Part shown: positions 16,720 through 24,339 of the stretch, piece after piece | Numbering within the stretch: the stretch's first letter is position 1 | How the letters are laid out: each line of letters opens with the position of its first letter | DNA from: Synechococcales cyanobacterium bin31.maxbin.ball.101 | GTDB taxonomy: Bacteria > Cyanobacteriota > Cyanobacteriia > Leptolyngbyales > Leptolyngbyaceae | Length of the DNA: 36,746 nt | Reading direction: 5' to 3' | Assembly: GCA_013298165.1 (NCBI GenBank) | Contig: JAAFJU010000034.1 | Coordinates: forward strand, 1 to 36,746 | Notes under the pieces: model-generated | Told to the model about the DNA's origin: nothing | Seen by the model: the letters and a program-made list of their open reading frames with translations, nothing else | Databases searched by the model: none | Made by a program: the position numbers and the translations under genes

Positions 16720-17745
16720 ATGAAAATCGTTGTGAGGAACTCTAAGATGTTAGCGAGATGGGTTTTGGCGGGTGGAGTTGTTTTGGCTTCGTTGATGTAT
16801 GGCAATGCAGCGAAGGCAGAGGGGAGATGTCCAGAGGGTTACTTTCCGGTCGGTGGTGGTAATGCGGGTTGGATAGGCTGTGCTCCCTTTACTCCTCCTC
16901 CTCCAATTCCTGGTTCTGGTTCTACTGGACCTCGCCCTGCACCGCCACTTCCTCCAGGGAGTAAAGAGTACGGCACTAGCTACATTGCGGTGGTATGGCA
17001 TCCTAAGTCGAATGATGTCTGGGCTAGCTGGAATAATCGGACGAGTGAAAAGGCGACCTCCAAGGCTTTGTATGCCTGCACAAAAGCCATGGGGAATGGC
17101 TGCAAGATCCTCACCAATGGCTGGAATGGCTCCGTGTCGATCGCGCGCGGCAAAGATAATGTGATTTGGTCCGCCTGGGGAAACAACGCGAAAGATGCAA
17201 GTAAAAACGTACTAAAAGCCTGCCAAGAGAAAACTGAAGGCTGTTCAGTGATTCATGAATTTACGTCAGAACCGCTAAAACAACCCAAGATTCTGGATGA
17301 GTCAAAATACACAGACTTCCTCTATGATCCTGCCTATGACGTTTCTCAAAGTTATCCACCCACTCAATTAGGCCAATCCCCGGCTGATTGGGGATATTTT
17401 GCGATCGCTTGGCTGGGGGGCGAGCAAGCGGTGCCCTTGTCGAACTTCGTGATTGCATCGGGGTTTCCTTCAGCGAAAGATGCTCAGAAAGCCGCACTGG
17501 GGCTTTGTAAAGCTCAAAGTAGACAAGACTGCCTATCCCTGACGGATGTGGATGATCAAAAAAGTCCGATGTTTGGGGTTTACCTCGATAGTCAAAAGAT
17601 GATGCTGACCTATAGCGGTTTAACGGTCGAGGCGATCGAAAAGGCTGCTGCAAATGAATGCAGCAAAGCGGGTTCAACTTGCGAAAAAGTCGGCATTTTT
17701 GATGTGCGTCGAGCGGATGTATCCATTCATCGAATGAAGAAATAA
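16720..17745 (+). CDS. Exported protein with two DUF4189-like domains
   Basis: A 341-residue protein with a signal peptide (about 1-33, AARWVLAGG-like hydrophobic core ending AAKA). A Pro/Gly-rich linker (about 50-83, PPPPIPGSG and GPRPAPPLPPG) leads to a DUF4189 domain (about 87-180) with YIAVVWHPKSNDVWASW, paired Cys (ALYACTKAMGNGC) and a second half DNVIWSAWGNNAKDASK with CQEKTEGC. A second, diverged copy occupies about 225-330 (YFAIAWLGGEQ, LGLCKAQSRQDC, AANECSKAGSTC). The regular Cys pairs suggest disulfides in the periplasm. DUF4189 has no settled function. It is followed 14 bases later by an LprI-like gene. Confidence 0.8.
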   Translation: MKIVVRNSKMLARWVLAGGVVLASLMYGNAAKAEGRCPEGYFPVGGGNAGWIGCAPFTPPPPIPGSGSTGPRPAPPLPPGSKEYGTSYIAVVWHPKSNDVWASWNNRTSEKATSKALYACTKAMGNGCKILTNGWNGSVSIARGKDNVIWSAWGNNAKDASKNVLKACQEKTEGCSVIHEFTSEPLKQPKILDESKYTDFLYDPAYDVSQSYPPTQLGQSPADWGYFAIAWLGGEQAVPLSNFVIASGFPSAKDAQKAALGLCKAQSRQDCLSLTDVDDQKSPMFGVYLDSQKMMLTYSGLTVEAIEKAAANECSKAGSTCEKVGIFDVRRADVSIHRMKK

Positions 17746-17759
17746 CGGGATATAAAAAG

Positions 17760-18170
17760 ATGCGATATTCATTATTGGCTGCGGTTTTTACCATAGTTTG
17801 TAGCTTGGGTGCATTGCCTGCGATCGCCCAAGATGAAAAAGAAGAAACAGATTGTAAAAAGCCACGAGGCAACTACGAAATTACGATTTGTCTAGGACAA
17901 CTGGAACGTCAAAGTTATCAAGAGATGGAGGGTATTTATCAGACGTTACAACGACAGTATCAGTCTCAAAAATATCTATCCAAAGAACATCGCCAAAAGC
18001 GCATAGACTATCTGGTCAAATCCCAACAGGCTTGGTTAGACTATCGCACCGCCCAATGTCAATGGATCGCCAGTGGCTTTGAGGGTGGTTCGAGCCAGCC
18101 GATCGCAGGAATTTCCTGTCAACTGGAACTGAATCGGCAACGCATCGTAGATCTATCGAAGGATTTATGA
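17760..18170 (+). CDS. LprI/DUF1311-like exported protein (lysozyme-inhibitor family)
   Basis: A 136-residue protein with a signal peptide (1-23, ending PAIA). Mature cysteines are C32, C44, C100 and C120. The layout fits the LprI N-terminal domain (DUF1311): an early Cys pair, a central helix (EGIYQTLQRQYQSQ), the diagnostic VKSQQAWLDYRTAQC, and a final CQLELNRQRIVDL. Mycobacterial LprI and relatives inhibit lysozyme; many family members are uncharacterised. The ATG at 17760 lies 14 bases after the DUF4189 stop, so the two genes are probably one operon. A perfect 8-bp hairpin follows the stop. Confidence 0.8.
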   Translation: MRYSLLAAVFTIVCSLGALPAIAQDEKEETDCKKPRGNYEITICLGQLERQSYQEMEGIYQTLQRQYQSQKYLSKEHRQKRIDYLVKSQQAWLDYRTAQCQWIASGFEGGSSQPIAGISCQLELNRQRIVDLSKDL

Positions 18171-18177
18171 GATTAGG

Positions 18178-18200
18178 GTGGCGGTTAACATCACCGCCAC
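18178..18200. terminator. Hairpin between convergent lprI-like and HEAT-repeat genes
   Basis: GTGGCGGT (18178-18185) and ACCGCCAC (18193-18200) form a perfect 8-bp stem with a 7-base loop, eight bases after the lprI-like stop and 33 bases from the stop of the convergent gene. It could work in both directions, though no T run follows. Confidence 0.6.
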
Positions 18201-18233
18201 GATCTAGGACTCAAGATTTGATGAGACAAATGC

Positions 18234-20090
18234 CTAGCGTAATGAATCAAGAACCCCTTTAATAATCGATGCCTCATTAAAGTCAGGAACTTGAGGACGA
18301 TTGAGATTTTGGTAATGCTGTTCGAGTAAAGGAATATCGGTTTTTGTCCACTGACTAGAGCTAATAATCAGCGTAATGGCTTTAACTAACTCGACACGAG
18401 ATTTCTCAAAGCCCTCGCTATCAGGCCAAACTGTCAGGAAGACTTGTAATGTCTTCCGTCGATCGGCAGGCGTCATCTTCCCCAAATCGGGTAAAGCCGT
18501 AGGCCGACCCAGCCATTGCATCAACAATTGAATCTCCTCTGTACCTTGACCATAGAAATAGGCATTGAAACGCCCTGTCTGTACATTTCTTACACTATAG
18601 TGAGTGCTGCTAACAAATAGGAAAAGCTGACTGAGGGTTAGAGGCTGAAAAGCTCCGATTTTCTCAGCGATCAATAGGCGGACTTGGAGATCCTCTTTAG
18701 GATTATTGAGTATATCCAGTAAGATTTGTCGATCGCGTGGATTGCTTTTGGACCAATTGACTAATGCCTCGATCGCATTCTGACGTCGATCGAGGTTTGT
18801 CCATCGTTCTTTAGCGATCGCGGTGATCATCTCACGAATTCGTATGTTATTTCCTCCTAATTGTCCTAATTTAGAGATCGCCCTCTTGCCAAGCGCAAAT
18901 TCCGTTTTGGGTTCCACTCGCGGGTTCTTAGCAAAGTCAGATAAGACCTGGATGAGTGATGGATTCGTATCAAACAAGTTCGTCTTCACAATCGTATACA
19001 TAATCGAACTGCGAATGTTGGAGTTACTCTGTGGATTCACCAAAATATCCAGCATCAGGTTTTGATAGGTTGGATCGGTCGCACCCCATTTAATTAATGT
19101 ATCGATCGCGATGGTATCTAGCCATTCATGTTTATGAGGACTCTTCAAAGCCTGAATCAGCAATCGTGATAGGTCAGGATGATCAACCTTCACCAAATTG
19201 CTCACAGCATTTGCTGCGTCAGATCTGTACCAACTGTCCTCCGTTTCTGTTTGCATGAATCTCACTAAAGCCTGGATGGTCTGAGGATCAGCACTTTTGA
19301 GATGACCTAAGGCTTCGAGTGCCCTACTGCGGGCAATCAGATCGTTATTGCGATCTTGGGCTAGTTTGAGGAGAGTCGATTGTAAATTTGGACTGTTATC
19401 CCCTAGCTGGATTAAGGCGATCGCGGCCTGTCCTCGCAGAGTGGCATCGGTTTTAGGGCTATATAGCAAATTCTGAAGCACAGGCACAATCTTGCTGTCA
19501 CGCGGTTCTAATTGATTGAATGACTCAGTCGCGCAGGTGCGAACTTCTAATGGTTCTTGAGTATTTTCGACTAAAGCAATTAGCATTTGCGAGATTTGCC
19601 GATCGACTTGCCCAAGATTGCTTAATGACTGAACGGCACTACAGCGCACAGTCGCACTTTTCTGAGTATTATTTGCAATATCGCGCAGAAACTGAAGGAT
19701 TTCTGGGTCATTAGCAGCAAATTTTTCGAGAACCTGGCTCGCTCCCTTAAGCCTTCCGGTATAGATCGTTGTTTGGCGTAAGTCGGCGATCGCCTTTTCA
19801 ATAATCACTTTGGCATCTTGCCGATAAGTTACTAAGTCTAGCTGATTCAGGTGTCTGATTTGCTCAAATGCTAACCCATCTACATCATCTGGGAACGAAT
19901 CAAGATTGCGATTTTCTAAAGCCGCAACCAATCCATTAATTTGCCATACTGGTGATTTTGGCCGTTCTTTAGCATTTAAGCTTGACCAGCAGCATAGCGA
20001 GATTGAGCAACAGCTCAAAACCACAGTGCTCCCCAATAGTTGACAATAATAATTTAGACTAGATCGTCTGGGTGTAAAGAATTTAAGCAT
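18234..20090 (-). CDS. HEAT-repeat exported or membrane-anchored protein
   Basis: A 618-residue protein. An N-terminal hydrophobic stretch (about 15-36, LGSTVVLSCCSISLCCW) is a signal or anchor rich in Cys. Residues about 90-500 are a chain of roughly 30-35-residue helical repeats of the HEAT/PBS-lyase type (SATVRCSAVQSLSNLG, PLEVRTCATESFNQL, ATLRGQAAIALIQLGD, DLIARSRALEALGHL), an alpha solenoid for protein-protein binding. The C-terminal 100 residues differ (TPADRRKTLQVFLTVWPDSEG). Partner unknown. The ATG at 20090 has no Shine-Dalgarno: the region directly upstream is a 15-bp tandem repeat. Confidence 0.8.
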   Translation of the reverse strand: MLKFFTPRRSSLNYYCQLLGSTVVLSCCSISLCCWSSLNAKERPKSPVWQINGLVAALENRNLDSFPDDVDGLAFEQIRHLNQLDLVTYRQDAKVIIEKAIADLRQTTIYTGRLKGASQVLEKFAANDPEILQFLRDIANNTQKSATVRCSAVQSLSNLGQVDRQISQMLIALVENTQEPLEVRTCATESFNQLEPRDSKIVPVLQNLLYSPKTDATLRGQAAIALIQLGDNSPNLQSTLLKLAQDRNNDLIARSRALEALGHLKSADPQTIQALVRFMQTETEDSWYRSDAANAVSNLVKVDHPDLSRLLIQALKSPHKHEWLDTIAIDTLIKWGATDPTYQNLMLDILVNPQSNSNIRSSIMYTIVKTNLFDTNPSLIQVLSDFAKNPRVEPKTEFALGKRAISKLGQLGGNNIRIREMITAIAKERWTNLDRRQNAIEALVNWSKSNPRDRQILLDILNNPKEDLQVRLLIAEKIGAFQPLTLSQLFLFVSSTHYSVRNVQTGRFNAYFYGQGTEEIQLLMQWLGRPTALPDLGKMTPADRRKTLQVFLTVWPDSEGFEKSRVELVKAITLIISSSQWTKTDIPLLEQHYQNLNRPQVPDFNEASIIKGVLDSLR

Positions 20091-20124
20091 TGCAGTGTGA
20101 TTGATTGCAGTGTGATTGATTGCA
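20090..20124. repeat. 15-bp tandem repeat abutting a start codon
   Basis: TTGCAGTGTGATTGA occurs at 20090-20104 and 20105-20119, followed by a partial TTGCA. It fills the place where the ribosome-binding site of the HEAT-repeat gene should be. Confidence 0.8.
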
Positions 20125-20138
20125 TTGGGCGATCTGAA

Positions 20139-20792
20139 TTAAGTGCAGGAAGCTTCAGCGATGATACGACGATCGTCACCCGAGTTAAGATCTCTCAATC
20201 GCTGAGAATAAACACCACTGGCTGCAAACTCAGGATGCTTAATGTAAGGGATATTTTCTGGAGATGGGAGGGAACCTGTCTCTGTATAGGTGGTAATGGT
20301 CCCGCTTGAATCAATCCAGTAGCTTTGGTTATTGTCCACTTTGACAAGAATTCGACTGCCAGCGATCGCGATGACTTGGGAATCCACAGGTTTGGCCCAG
20401 CGTTGGAGCGTATTGTTTTGCGCATCCACTTCAACGACCTTATCAGGACTGAGCGAATCTTCCCCGGTGAGGCTGGGCATTTTCGATACCTTTGCCATGG
20501 ACCCAGCGCCGCAGGGAAGCCGTAGCACCCTCGTAATCCGAGGTTCTCTCTGTATCACTGCGGCCTCGCCCTGTTCACGGGCTACGTTCTCTAAGTCCTT
20601 GCGAAGGAAGAAGCGAAATTCAAACCTCTTGCTAGATTCTGGAGGTGCTATGGAGTCATTGGGAACAGTGGCTTGAGCATAATGACGTTGCACCACCGCA
20701 TGACTACTGGGTTGGTGATTATGACCGTTATAAATGACTAAACTGGCAACAGTACAAAGTCCGATCGTAAAAGGGATATATTTCAGCATCAT
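20139..20792 (-). CDS. Unknown exported or membrane-anchored protein
   Basis: I choose the ATG at 20792 (217 residues) over a GTG two codons earlier. A hydrophobic N-terminal segment (about 3-21, KYIPFTIGLCTVASLVIY) is a signal or anchor. The rest is soluble: RFEFRFFLRKDLENVAR, then a beta-rich part (KVVEVDAQNNTLQRW, VIAIAGSRILVKVDN, YWIDSSGTITTYTETG) that resembles one or two strands of a beta-propeller or PQQ-like unit. No family recognised. It sits 49 bases upstream of the HEAT-repeat gene on the same strand and may be cotranscribed with it. Confidence 0.6.
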   Translation of the reverse strand: MMLKYIPFTIGLCTVASLVIYNGHNHQPSSHAVVQRHYAQATVPNDSIAPPESSKRFEFRFFLRKDLENVAREQGEAAVIQREPRITRVLRLPCGAGSMAKVSKMPSLTGEDSLSPDKVVEVDAQNNTLQRWAKPVDSQVIAIAGSRILVKVDNNQSYWIDSSGTITTYTETGSLPSPENIPYIKHPEFAASGVYSQRLRDLNSGDDRRIIAEASCT

Positions 20793-20818
20793 TGTCACTT
20801 CAAATCATCATCAATAGG

Positions 20819-20858
20819 CCATAGCACCGCAGATGGGCTAACCTATGCAGTGCTGTGG
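20819..20858. promoter_or_regulatory. Imperfect 13-bp inverted repeat between divergent genes
   Basis: CCATAGCACCGCA (20819-20831) faces TGCAGTGCTGTGG (20846-20858), with 11 Watson-Crick pairs, one T-G and one mismatch, loop of 14 bases. It lies 27 bases before the start of the minus-strand gene and 98 bases before the plus-strand lipoprotein gene. A hairpin or operator is possible. Confidence 0.35.
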
Positions 20859-20955
20859 GGTTTCTTTAGGTTCGCACAATGTCTCTGCATATCTCTCCCA
20901 ATCAGGATAATATCTATGATTCATCTGTCCAATCATTGTGATACCTGGTAGTGAA

Positions 20956-21408
20956 ATGAAGAAAAGAATGACCGTTCTTTGCCTCCTGTTAGTCTCATCG
21001 TTTGGCTTCGGTTGCAGTCAAACCGATCGCTCCGATCGCAGCAAAATCAGTAAAGACCTTGAGACTCAAATTCAGAATAACAACTGGGAACGAATTGATC
21101 TGGCGCAAGTGGGGGGGGCTGCTTGGCGACGTGTTTGTGTCCTCGGACCCTATTCAGGCAATAACAGAGCTGAAGAAACGCTTGGCTTTAAATGGGACTT
21201 GGAGCAGAAAACCTCTGCATTGTCATCAGACGGTGCGACTCTTCTTGTCTTCGTTGAGGGAAAGGAGGTTGTCGCCTATGCCGAACATCCTAGGAATCTG
21301 GGTGATTTTTCGTCATTGTCCGATCAATGTTTCGATCGAGGAAAGGCTAAGTTCGTACGAGATAAAACCAGAAAGGACAACTGGGTAAGCTTTGTCGCTG
21401 AAAAATAG
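20956..21408 (+). CDS. Small putative lipoprotein, unknown function
   Basis: I choose the ATG at 20956 (150 residues, MKKRMTVLCLLLV) over a GTG six codons upstream, because it gives a standard signal peptide. A lipobox-like GFGC places the lipid-modified Cys at residue 20. The mature protein is short and mixed (WERIDLAQVGGAAWRRVCVLGPY, LLVFVEGKEVVAYAEHPR, SDQCFDRGKAKFVR) with a Cys pair that could form a disulfide. Similar small lipoproteins occur in many bacteria without known function. It is followed 43 bases later by a methyltransferase gene on the same strand. Confidence 0.65.
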   Translation: MKKRMTVLCLLLVSSFGFGCSQTDRSDRSKISKDLETQIQNNNWERIDLAQVGGAAWRRVCVLGPYSGNNRAEETLGFKWDLEQKTSALSSDGATLLVFVEGKEVVAYAEHPRNLGDFSSLSDQCFDRGKAKFVRDKTRKDNWVSFVAEK

Positions 21409-21451
21409 AGTATTTAATGAGGATAGACATCAGTAAAGGAGTAAATCAGCG

Positions 21452-22135
21452 ATGAGAACAGACTATGTCGCACACGATCGGAGTTATCAGAGTAAACGCA
21501 ATGATCCAGACTATGTTGGCTGGAGCAAACGCGATGAATTCGCTGAAGACTGGTCCCTCATTTGGCAACCGTTCAGTCAACGCAACGCATTTCCAAACCA
21601 GGGAAAGCTGCTGGAACTGGGGTGTGGTGCGGGAAACCTGAGTATTTGTTTGGCTCAAGCTGGATATGATGTCACGGGAATTGATATTGCTCCAACGGCT
21701 ATTGATTGGGCCATTGAAAATGCAACGATCGCAGGAGTTCAGGTTGATTTTTTACAGGGGGATGTACTGGAGTTAGCTGCAATTTCTGATGCGCCTTTTG
21801 ATATTGCTTTAGATGGCTGTTGTTTTCACTGCATTATTGGGGACGATCGCGCACATTTTTTACGCACGGCCCATCGAATTCTCAAACCCAATGGTATTTT
21901 AGGCATCAAAACAATGTGCAATGAGGTTCCAAGGACATCCTATTGGACTGATCACTTTGATTACGAAACCCGTTGTACTATGCAGGGTGATCTGGCAACC
22001 CGTTATATTGGCGATTCTAACGATATTCTGCAAGAGATTATCCATGCTAATTTTCGGGTTTTGGAGGTAGCCGTTTTACCCCCTAGAAATCACGAGGATT
22101 TAGCCGATTTACACGTTATTGCAGAAAAGAAATGA
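21452..22135 (+). CDS. Class I SAM-dependent methyltransferase
   Basis: A 227-residue Rossmann-fold methyltransferase. LLELGCGAGNLSICLA (53-68) is motif I, VTGIDIAPTAIDWA (about 74-87) carries the acidic residue for S-adenosylmethionine, and FLQGDVLEL is motif II. Its post-motif region reads DGCCFHCIIGDD, with a cysteine pair near the active site, and RILKPNGILGIKTM is motif III. AAGGAG about 10 bases upstream supports the ATG at 21452. The small, compact build and the Cys-rich active-site segment would suit a small-molecule substrate such as a thiol, halide or metalloid, but the substrate is unknown. It shares no obvious pathway with its neighbours. Confidence 0.82.
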   Translation: MRTDYVAHDRSYQSKRNDPDYVGWSKRDEFAEDWSLIWQPFSQRNAFPNQGKLLELGCGAGNLSICLAQAGYDVTGIDIAPTAIDWAIENATIAGVQVDFLQGDVLELAAISDAPFDIALDGCCFHCIIGDDRAHFLRTAHRILKPNGILGIKTMCNEVPRTSYWTDHFDYETRCTMQGDLATRYIGDSNDILQEIIHANFRVLEVAVLPPRNHEDLADLHVIAEKK

Positions 22136-22295
22136 TCACTGAAATTGGGGGCATAGTGATAAAGTTGCGATCGCTGAGTTTTCAAGCGTGTTGCGGATTG
22201 AGTTTTTAGGTTTTCTTAAGGGAAATTGGAGGGACGATCGGATATTGTACGATCGGGGTCAAGAAGACTTCGATCTGTCCATATTGAATGATGTG

Positions 22296-22320
22296 ATATG
22301 CGGAAATTTTCTGCATATCT
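22296..22320. promoter_or_regulatory. 25-bp near-perfect palindrome
   Basis: GATATGCGGAAA, a central T, then TTTCTGCATATC. It pairs end to end with one G-U in a 12-bp stem arrangement, leaving almost no loop if taken as a DNA dyad. It lies about 70-90 bases before the next ATG at 22389. A dimeric regulator site is the simplest reading. Confidence 0.5.
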
Positions 22321-22388
22321 ATCCAAATAGTATGATAGACAGAAAGTTTCCACCTACTAAACGTTAGGCCGTTTTAAACATCGCAAGT

Positions 22389-22754
22389 ATGTATGGAGTT
22401 CCAGCAGACCTACCGATACAGCGATTCGTCGGCGATTCGCTAATCCAATTGCGTATTGGCATGGATGGCATTCATTTCGTTTTTAGCCAGACAGGCATTA
22501 TCTCGATCTTTGGACTATGGCAACTTCATGATGCCGATCGTCAAATTATTGACCAAGCGCAGGAGCATTTCGATCGGCAATATTACCGTATTCATGTTCT
22601 CCTCAATGCTGATGTTAACGATTTCAGTATTAACCCACCGCATTCATTTGCGCTGAAGTTTTCCACAGGTCATCAGCTCACCATTTACGATGACACACCT
22701 CAATATGAATCATGCACGATTAACTTCGAGGAGGGCTTAATGATCGTCATCTAG
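22389..22754 (+). CDS. Small unknown protein, possibly DUF6188-like
   Basis: A 121-residue soluble protein with no signal peptide. Visible blocks are MYGVPADLPIQRFVGDSLIQLRI broken into short strands, ISIFGLWQL, and near the C-terminus FALKFSTGHQLTIYDDTPQYES. The last block, a beta hairpin followed by Tyr-Asp-Asp and Tyr-Glu-Ser, is similar to small bacterial proteins grouped as DUF6188, some of which sit in polymorphic-toxin immunity loci. No toxin gene is next to it. The assignment is tentative. Confidence 0.55.
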   Translation: MYGVPADLPIQRFVGDSLIQLRIGMDGIHFVFSQTGIISIFGLWQLHDADRQIIDQAQEHFDRQYYRIHVLLNADVNDFSINPPHSFALKFSTGHQLTIYDDTPQYESCTINFEEGLMIVI

Positions 22755-22831
22755 TCCGATCGCGCCACCGAAGCGATCGCCCCCTCCCAAAGCTATAATG
22801 GGGGCACTAAAGTCGCAGCGAGGTCAACCCG

Positions 22832-23104
22832 ATGGCAGTCCGACAGCCCCGATATAGCAAAGAAGAATTTGCCCAGCGCGGCGACGCCCTGTATGAGTCA
22901 GAAGTGCGCGCTCAGGTCGAAGAAGGCAATCATGGGAAGATCGTGGCGATCGACCTAGAAACTGGAGCCTTTGAAGTTGATGCCAGTGAAATAGCAGCTT
23001 GCGATCGGCTTGAAGCCCGTCACCCAGAGGCTCAAGTTTGGATGGTGCGCATTGGTTCTCGTCATGTGCGTCGATTCGGCGGACGCACTAAGAGAGTCGT
23101 ATGA
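22832..23104 (+). CDS. Small conserved protein partner of aspartic protease (antitoxin-like size)
   Basis: A 90-residue soluble protein: RYSKEEFAQRGDALYESEVR (helical, charged), KIVAIDLETGAFEVDASEIAA (beta hairpin), ARHPEAQVWMVRIGSRHVRRF and a basic end. It overlaps the following aspartic protease gene by ATGA (stop TGA at 23102-23104, start ATG at 23101), so translation is coupled. The pair is common in cyanobacteria. Its small size and coupling resemble a toxin-antitoxin layout, but I know of no proof; function unknown. Confidence 0.75.
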   Translation: MAVRQPRYSKEEFAQRGDALYESEVRAQVEEGNHGKIVAIDLETGAFEVDASEIAACDRLEARHPEAQVWMVRIGSRHVRRFGGRTKRVV

Positions 23105-23478
23105 TCACCGGAATTGTCAACCCAGATTTTGAGCCGATTATTCCACTTTCAATTTGTGGGTCAGATGGCAAAGTTTACACGCAAGATGCGATCGTCGATA
23201 CGGGTTTTAATGGCTGGCTTTCACTGCCTCCCGATTTGATCGCTCAGTTGGATCTGAAATGGAAAAGGCGAGGCAGAGCCATTCTGGGTGATGGCAGTGA
23301 ATGCGTTTTCAATGTCTATGAAGCAGTTTTAGTCTGGGATGGAAATTTCCTCACGATTCCGATCGATGAGGCTGATTCAGAACCTCTCGTTGGGATGTCG
23401 TTGATGGAAGGCTATCAACTAATGGTGCAAGTATTTGAGGGCGGTCGTGTCGAACTCAGTAAAGTAGCCACGGTCTAA
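23101..23478 (+). CDS. Clan AA (retropepsin-like) aspartic protease
   Basis: A 125-residue single-domain aspartic protease. The catalytic motif is AIVDTGFNGWLSLPP with Asp33-Thr34-Gly35, and PLVGMSLMEGYQLMVQV matches the second conserved block (hydrophobic-hydrophobic-Gly) of retropepsin-like proteins, which act as homodimers. No signal peptide or membrane segment is seen, so it should be cytosolic. It overlaps the upstream 90-residue gene by four bases. Substrate is unknown; the partner protein is an obvious candidate. Confidence 0.85.
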   Translation: MITGIVNPDFEPIIPLSICGSDGKVYTQDAIVDTGFNGWLSLPPDLIAQLDLKWKRRGRAILGDGSECVFNVYEAVLVWDGNFLTIPIDEADSEPLVGMSLMEGYQLMVQVFEGGRVELSKVATV

Positions 23479-23643
23479 CAACCCCAATGCACACCGACCG
23501 TCAAAGGTTATCGGTCAACATTCGAGTCTTTCCGAGGCGGGTGATGGGCAACGTTCTACGGCTTGAGTTGATGATGAGGCGAATCTTTAATATTGATCGC
23601 AGATAGGGAAGAATTAATACGAACTTCTAGTTAGTGAATAGCG

Positions 23644-24057
23644 ATGGTTGACGAAGAGAAGAATCGACGTATGGAACTTCGCCGAGAGATTGGGAATCGG
23701 AAAGTTAAGGAGATTCCGTCACCTTCTCCAAGACCAGCATATTTAGCGGCTCATGCTTGTTTTAACTGCCGGAAGAGTTTCAAGTTAAGTTACGAGAAGA
23801 GTCATGTTTGCCCAGAGTGCGGTGAGCCGATCTATTTGATGGGCAGAGCTTTTAAGGCACCGAAGCGGAGCGATGATGAGCAGTGGAGCAAAGTGCAGAG
23901 ATTGTATGCACTGGGTTTTCGGTTTCAGCGTTATGGTGGAGATTATCCGTCACTGCCTGAGCGACTTCGAGAAGTTGATCGGTTTGTGGAAGAGTTCCCT
24001 GATCATGAGCTAAGGGTTGCCGAGCCTAATTTATCACTACTCCCTAGAAAGCATTGA
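23644..24057 (+). CDS. Zinc-ribbon protein, unknown function
   Basis: A 137-residue soluble protein. CFNC (39-42) and CPECG (56-60) form a zinc ribbon with a 13-residue spacer (RKSFKLSYEKSHV), followed by a conserved-looking GRAFKAPKR. The C-terminal half is helical and charged (WSKVQRLYALGFRFQRYG, LPERLREVDRFVEEFP). It may bind nucleic acid or serve as a small adaptor; this is inference. The ATG at 23644 is used; Met10 is a possible alternative. Confidence 0.7.
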   Translation: MVDEEKNRRMELRREIGNRKVKEIPSPSPRPAYLAAHACFNCRKSFKLSYEKSHVCPECGEPIYLMGRAFKAPKRSDDEQWSKVQRLYALGFRFQRYGGDYPSLPERLREVDRFVEEFPDHELRVAEPNLSLLPRKH

Positions 24058-24339
24058 TCCTTGGAGGATGGAGAATCCAGAAATTCAAGTAAATTATCGC
24101 CGTAGAACGCAATCGTTAATAGGTAATTATTTAGAACATTAATTGTCCGATCGCATCTCTAAAAGATCAATCAATCCTAAACACGAATCAACGCAAACGA
24201 CTGAATAAACCAAGCGACCCATACAGCCGATCGCCCTTGTGCTTCGATCGTCTTCGCGTTCGAAACTTCAGTGCATAAGTTTTATCGCAGGTTGTCTATG
24301 TTTGGTGATTGCGATCGTTTGGCGACTTGAGGAGGCTTC
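24058..24339. other. Non-coding stretch between two zinc-ribbon genes
   Basis: About 280 bases with scattered GATCG words. I see no ORF with a plausible start, no RNA gene and no strong hairpin. GAGGAGG-like purines before 24340 serve as ribosome-binding site for the next gene. Confidence 0.4.

Noticed and set aside
17261-17872. 203-codon minus-strand frame across the DUF4189 and LprI-like genes
   Set aside because: It is antisense to two genes with clear signal peptides and family motifs and has no recognisable domain.
20938-20955. GTG start six codons before the lipoprotein ATG
   Set aside because: The ATG at 20956 gives a normal Met-Lys-Lys-Arg signal peptide with the lipobox Cys at residue 20.
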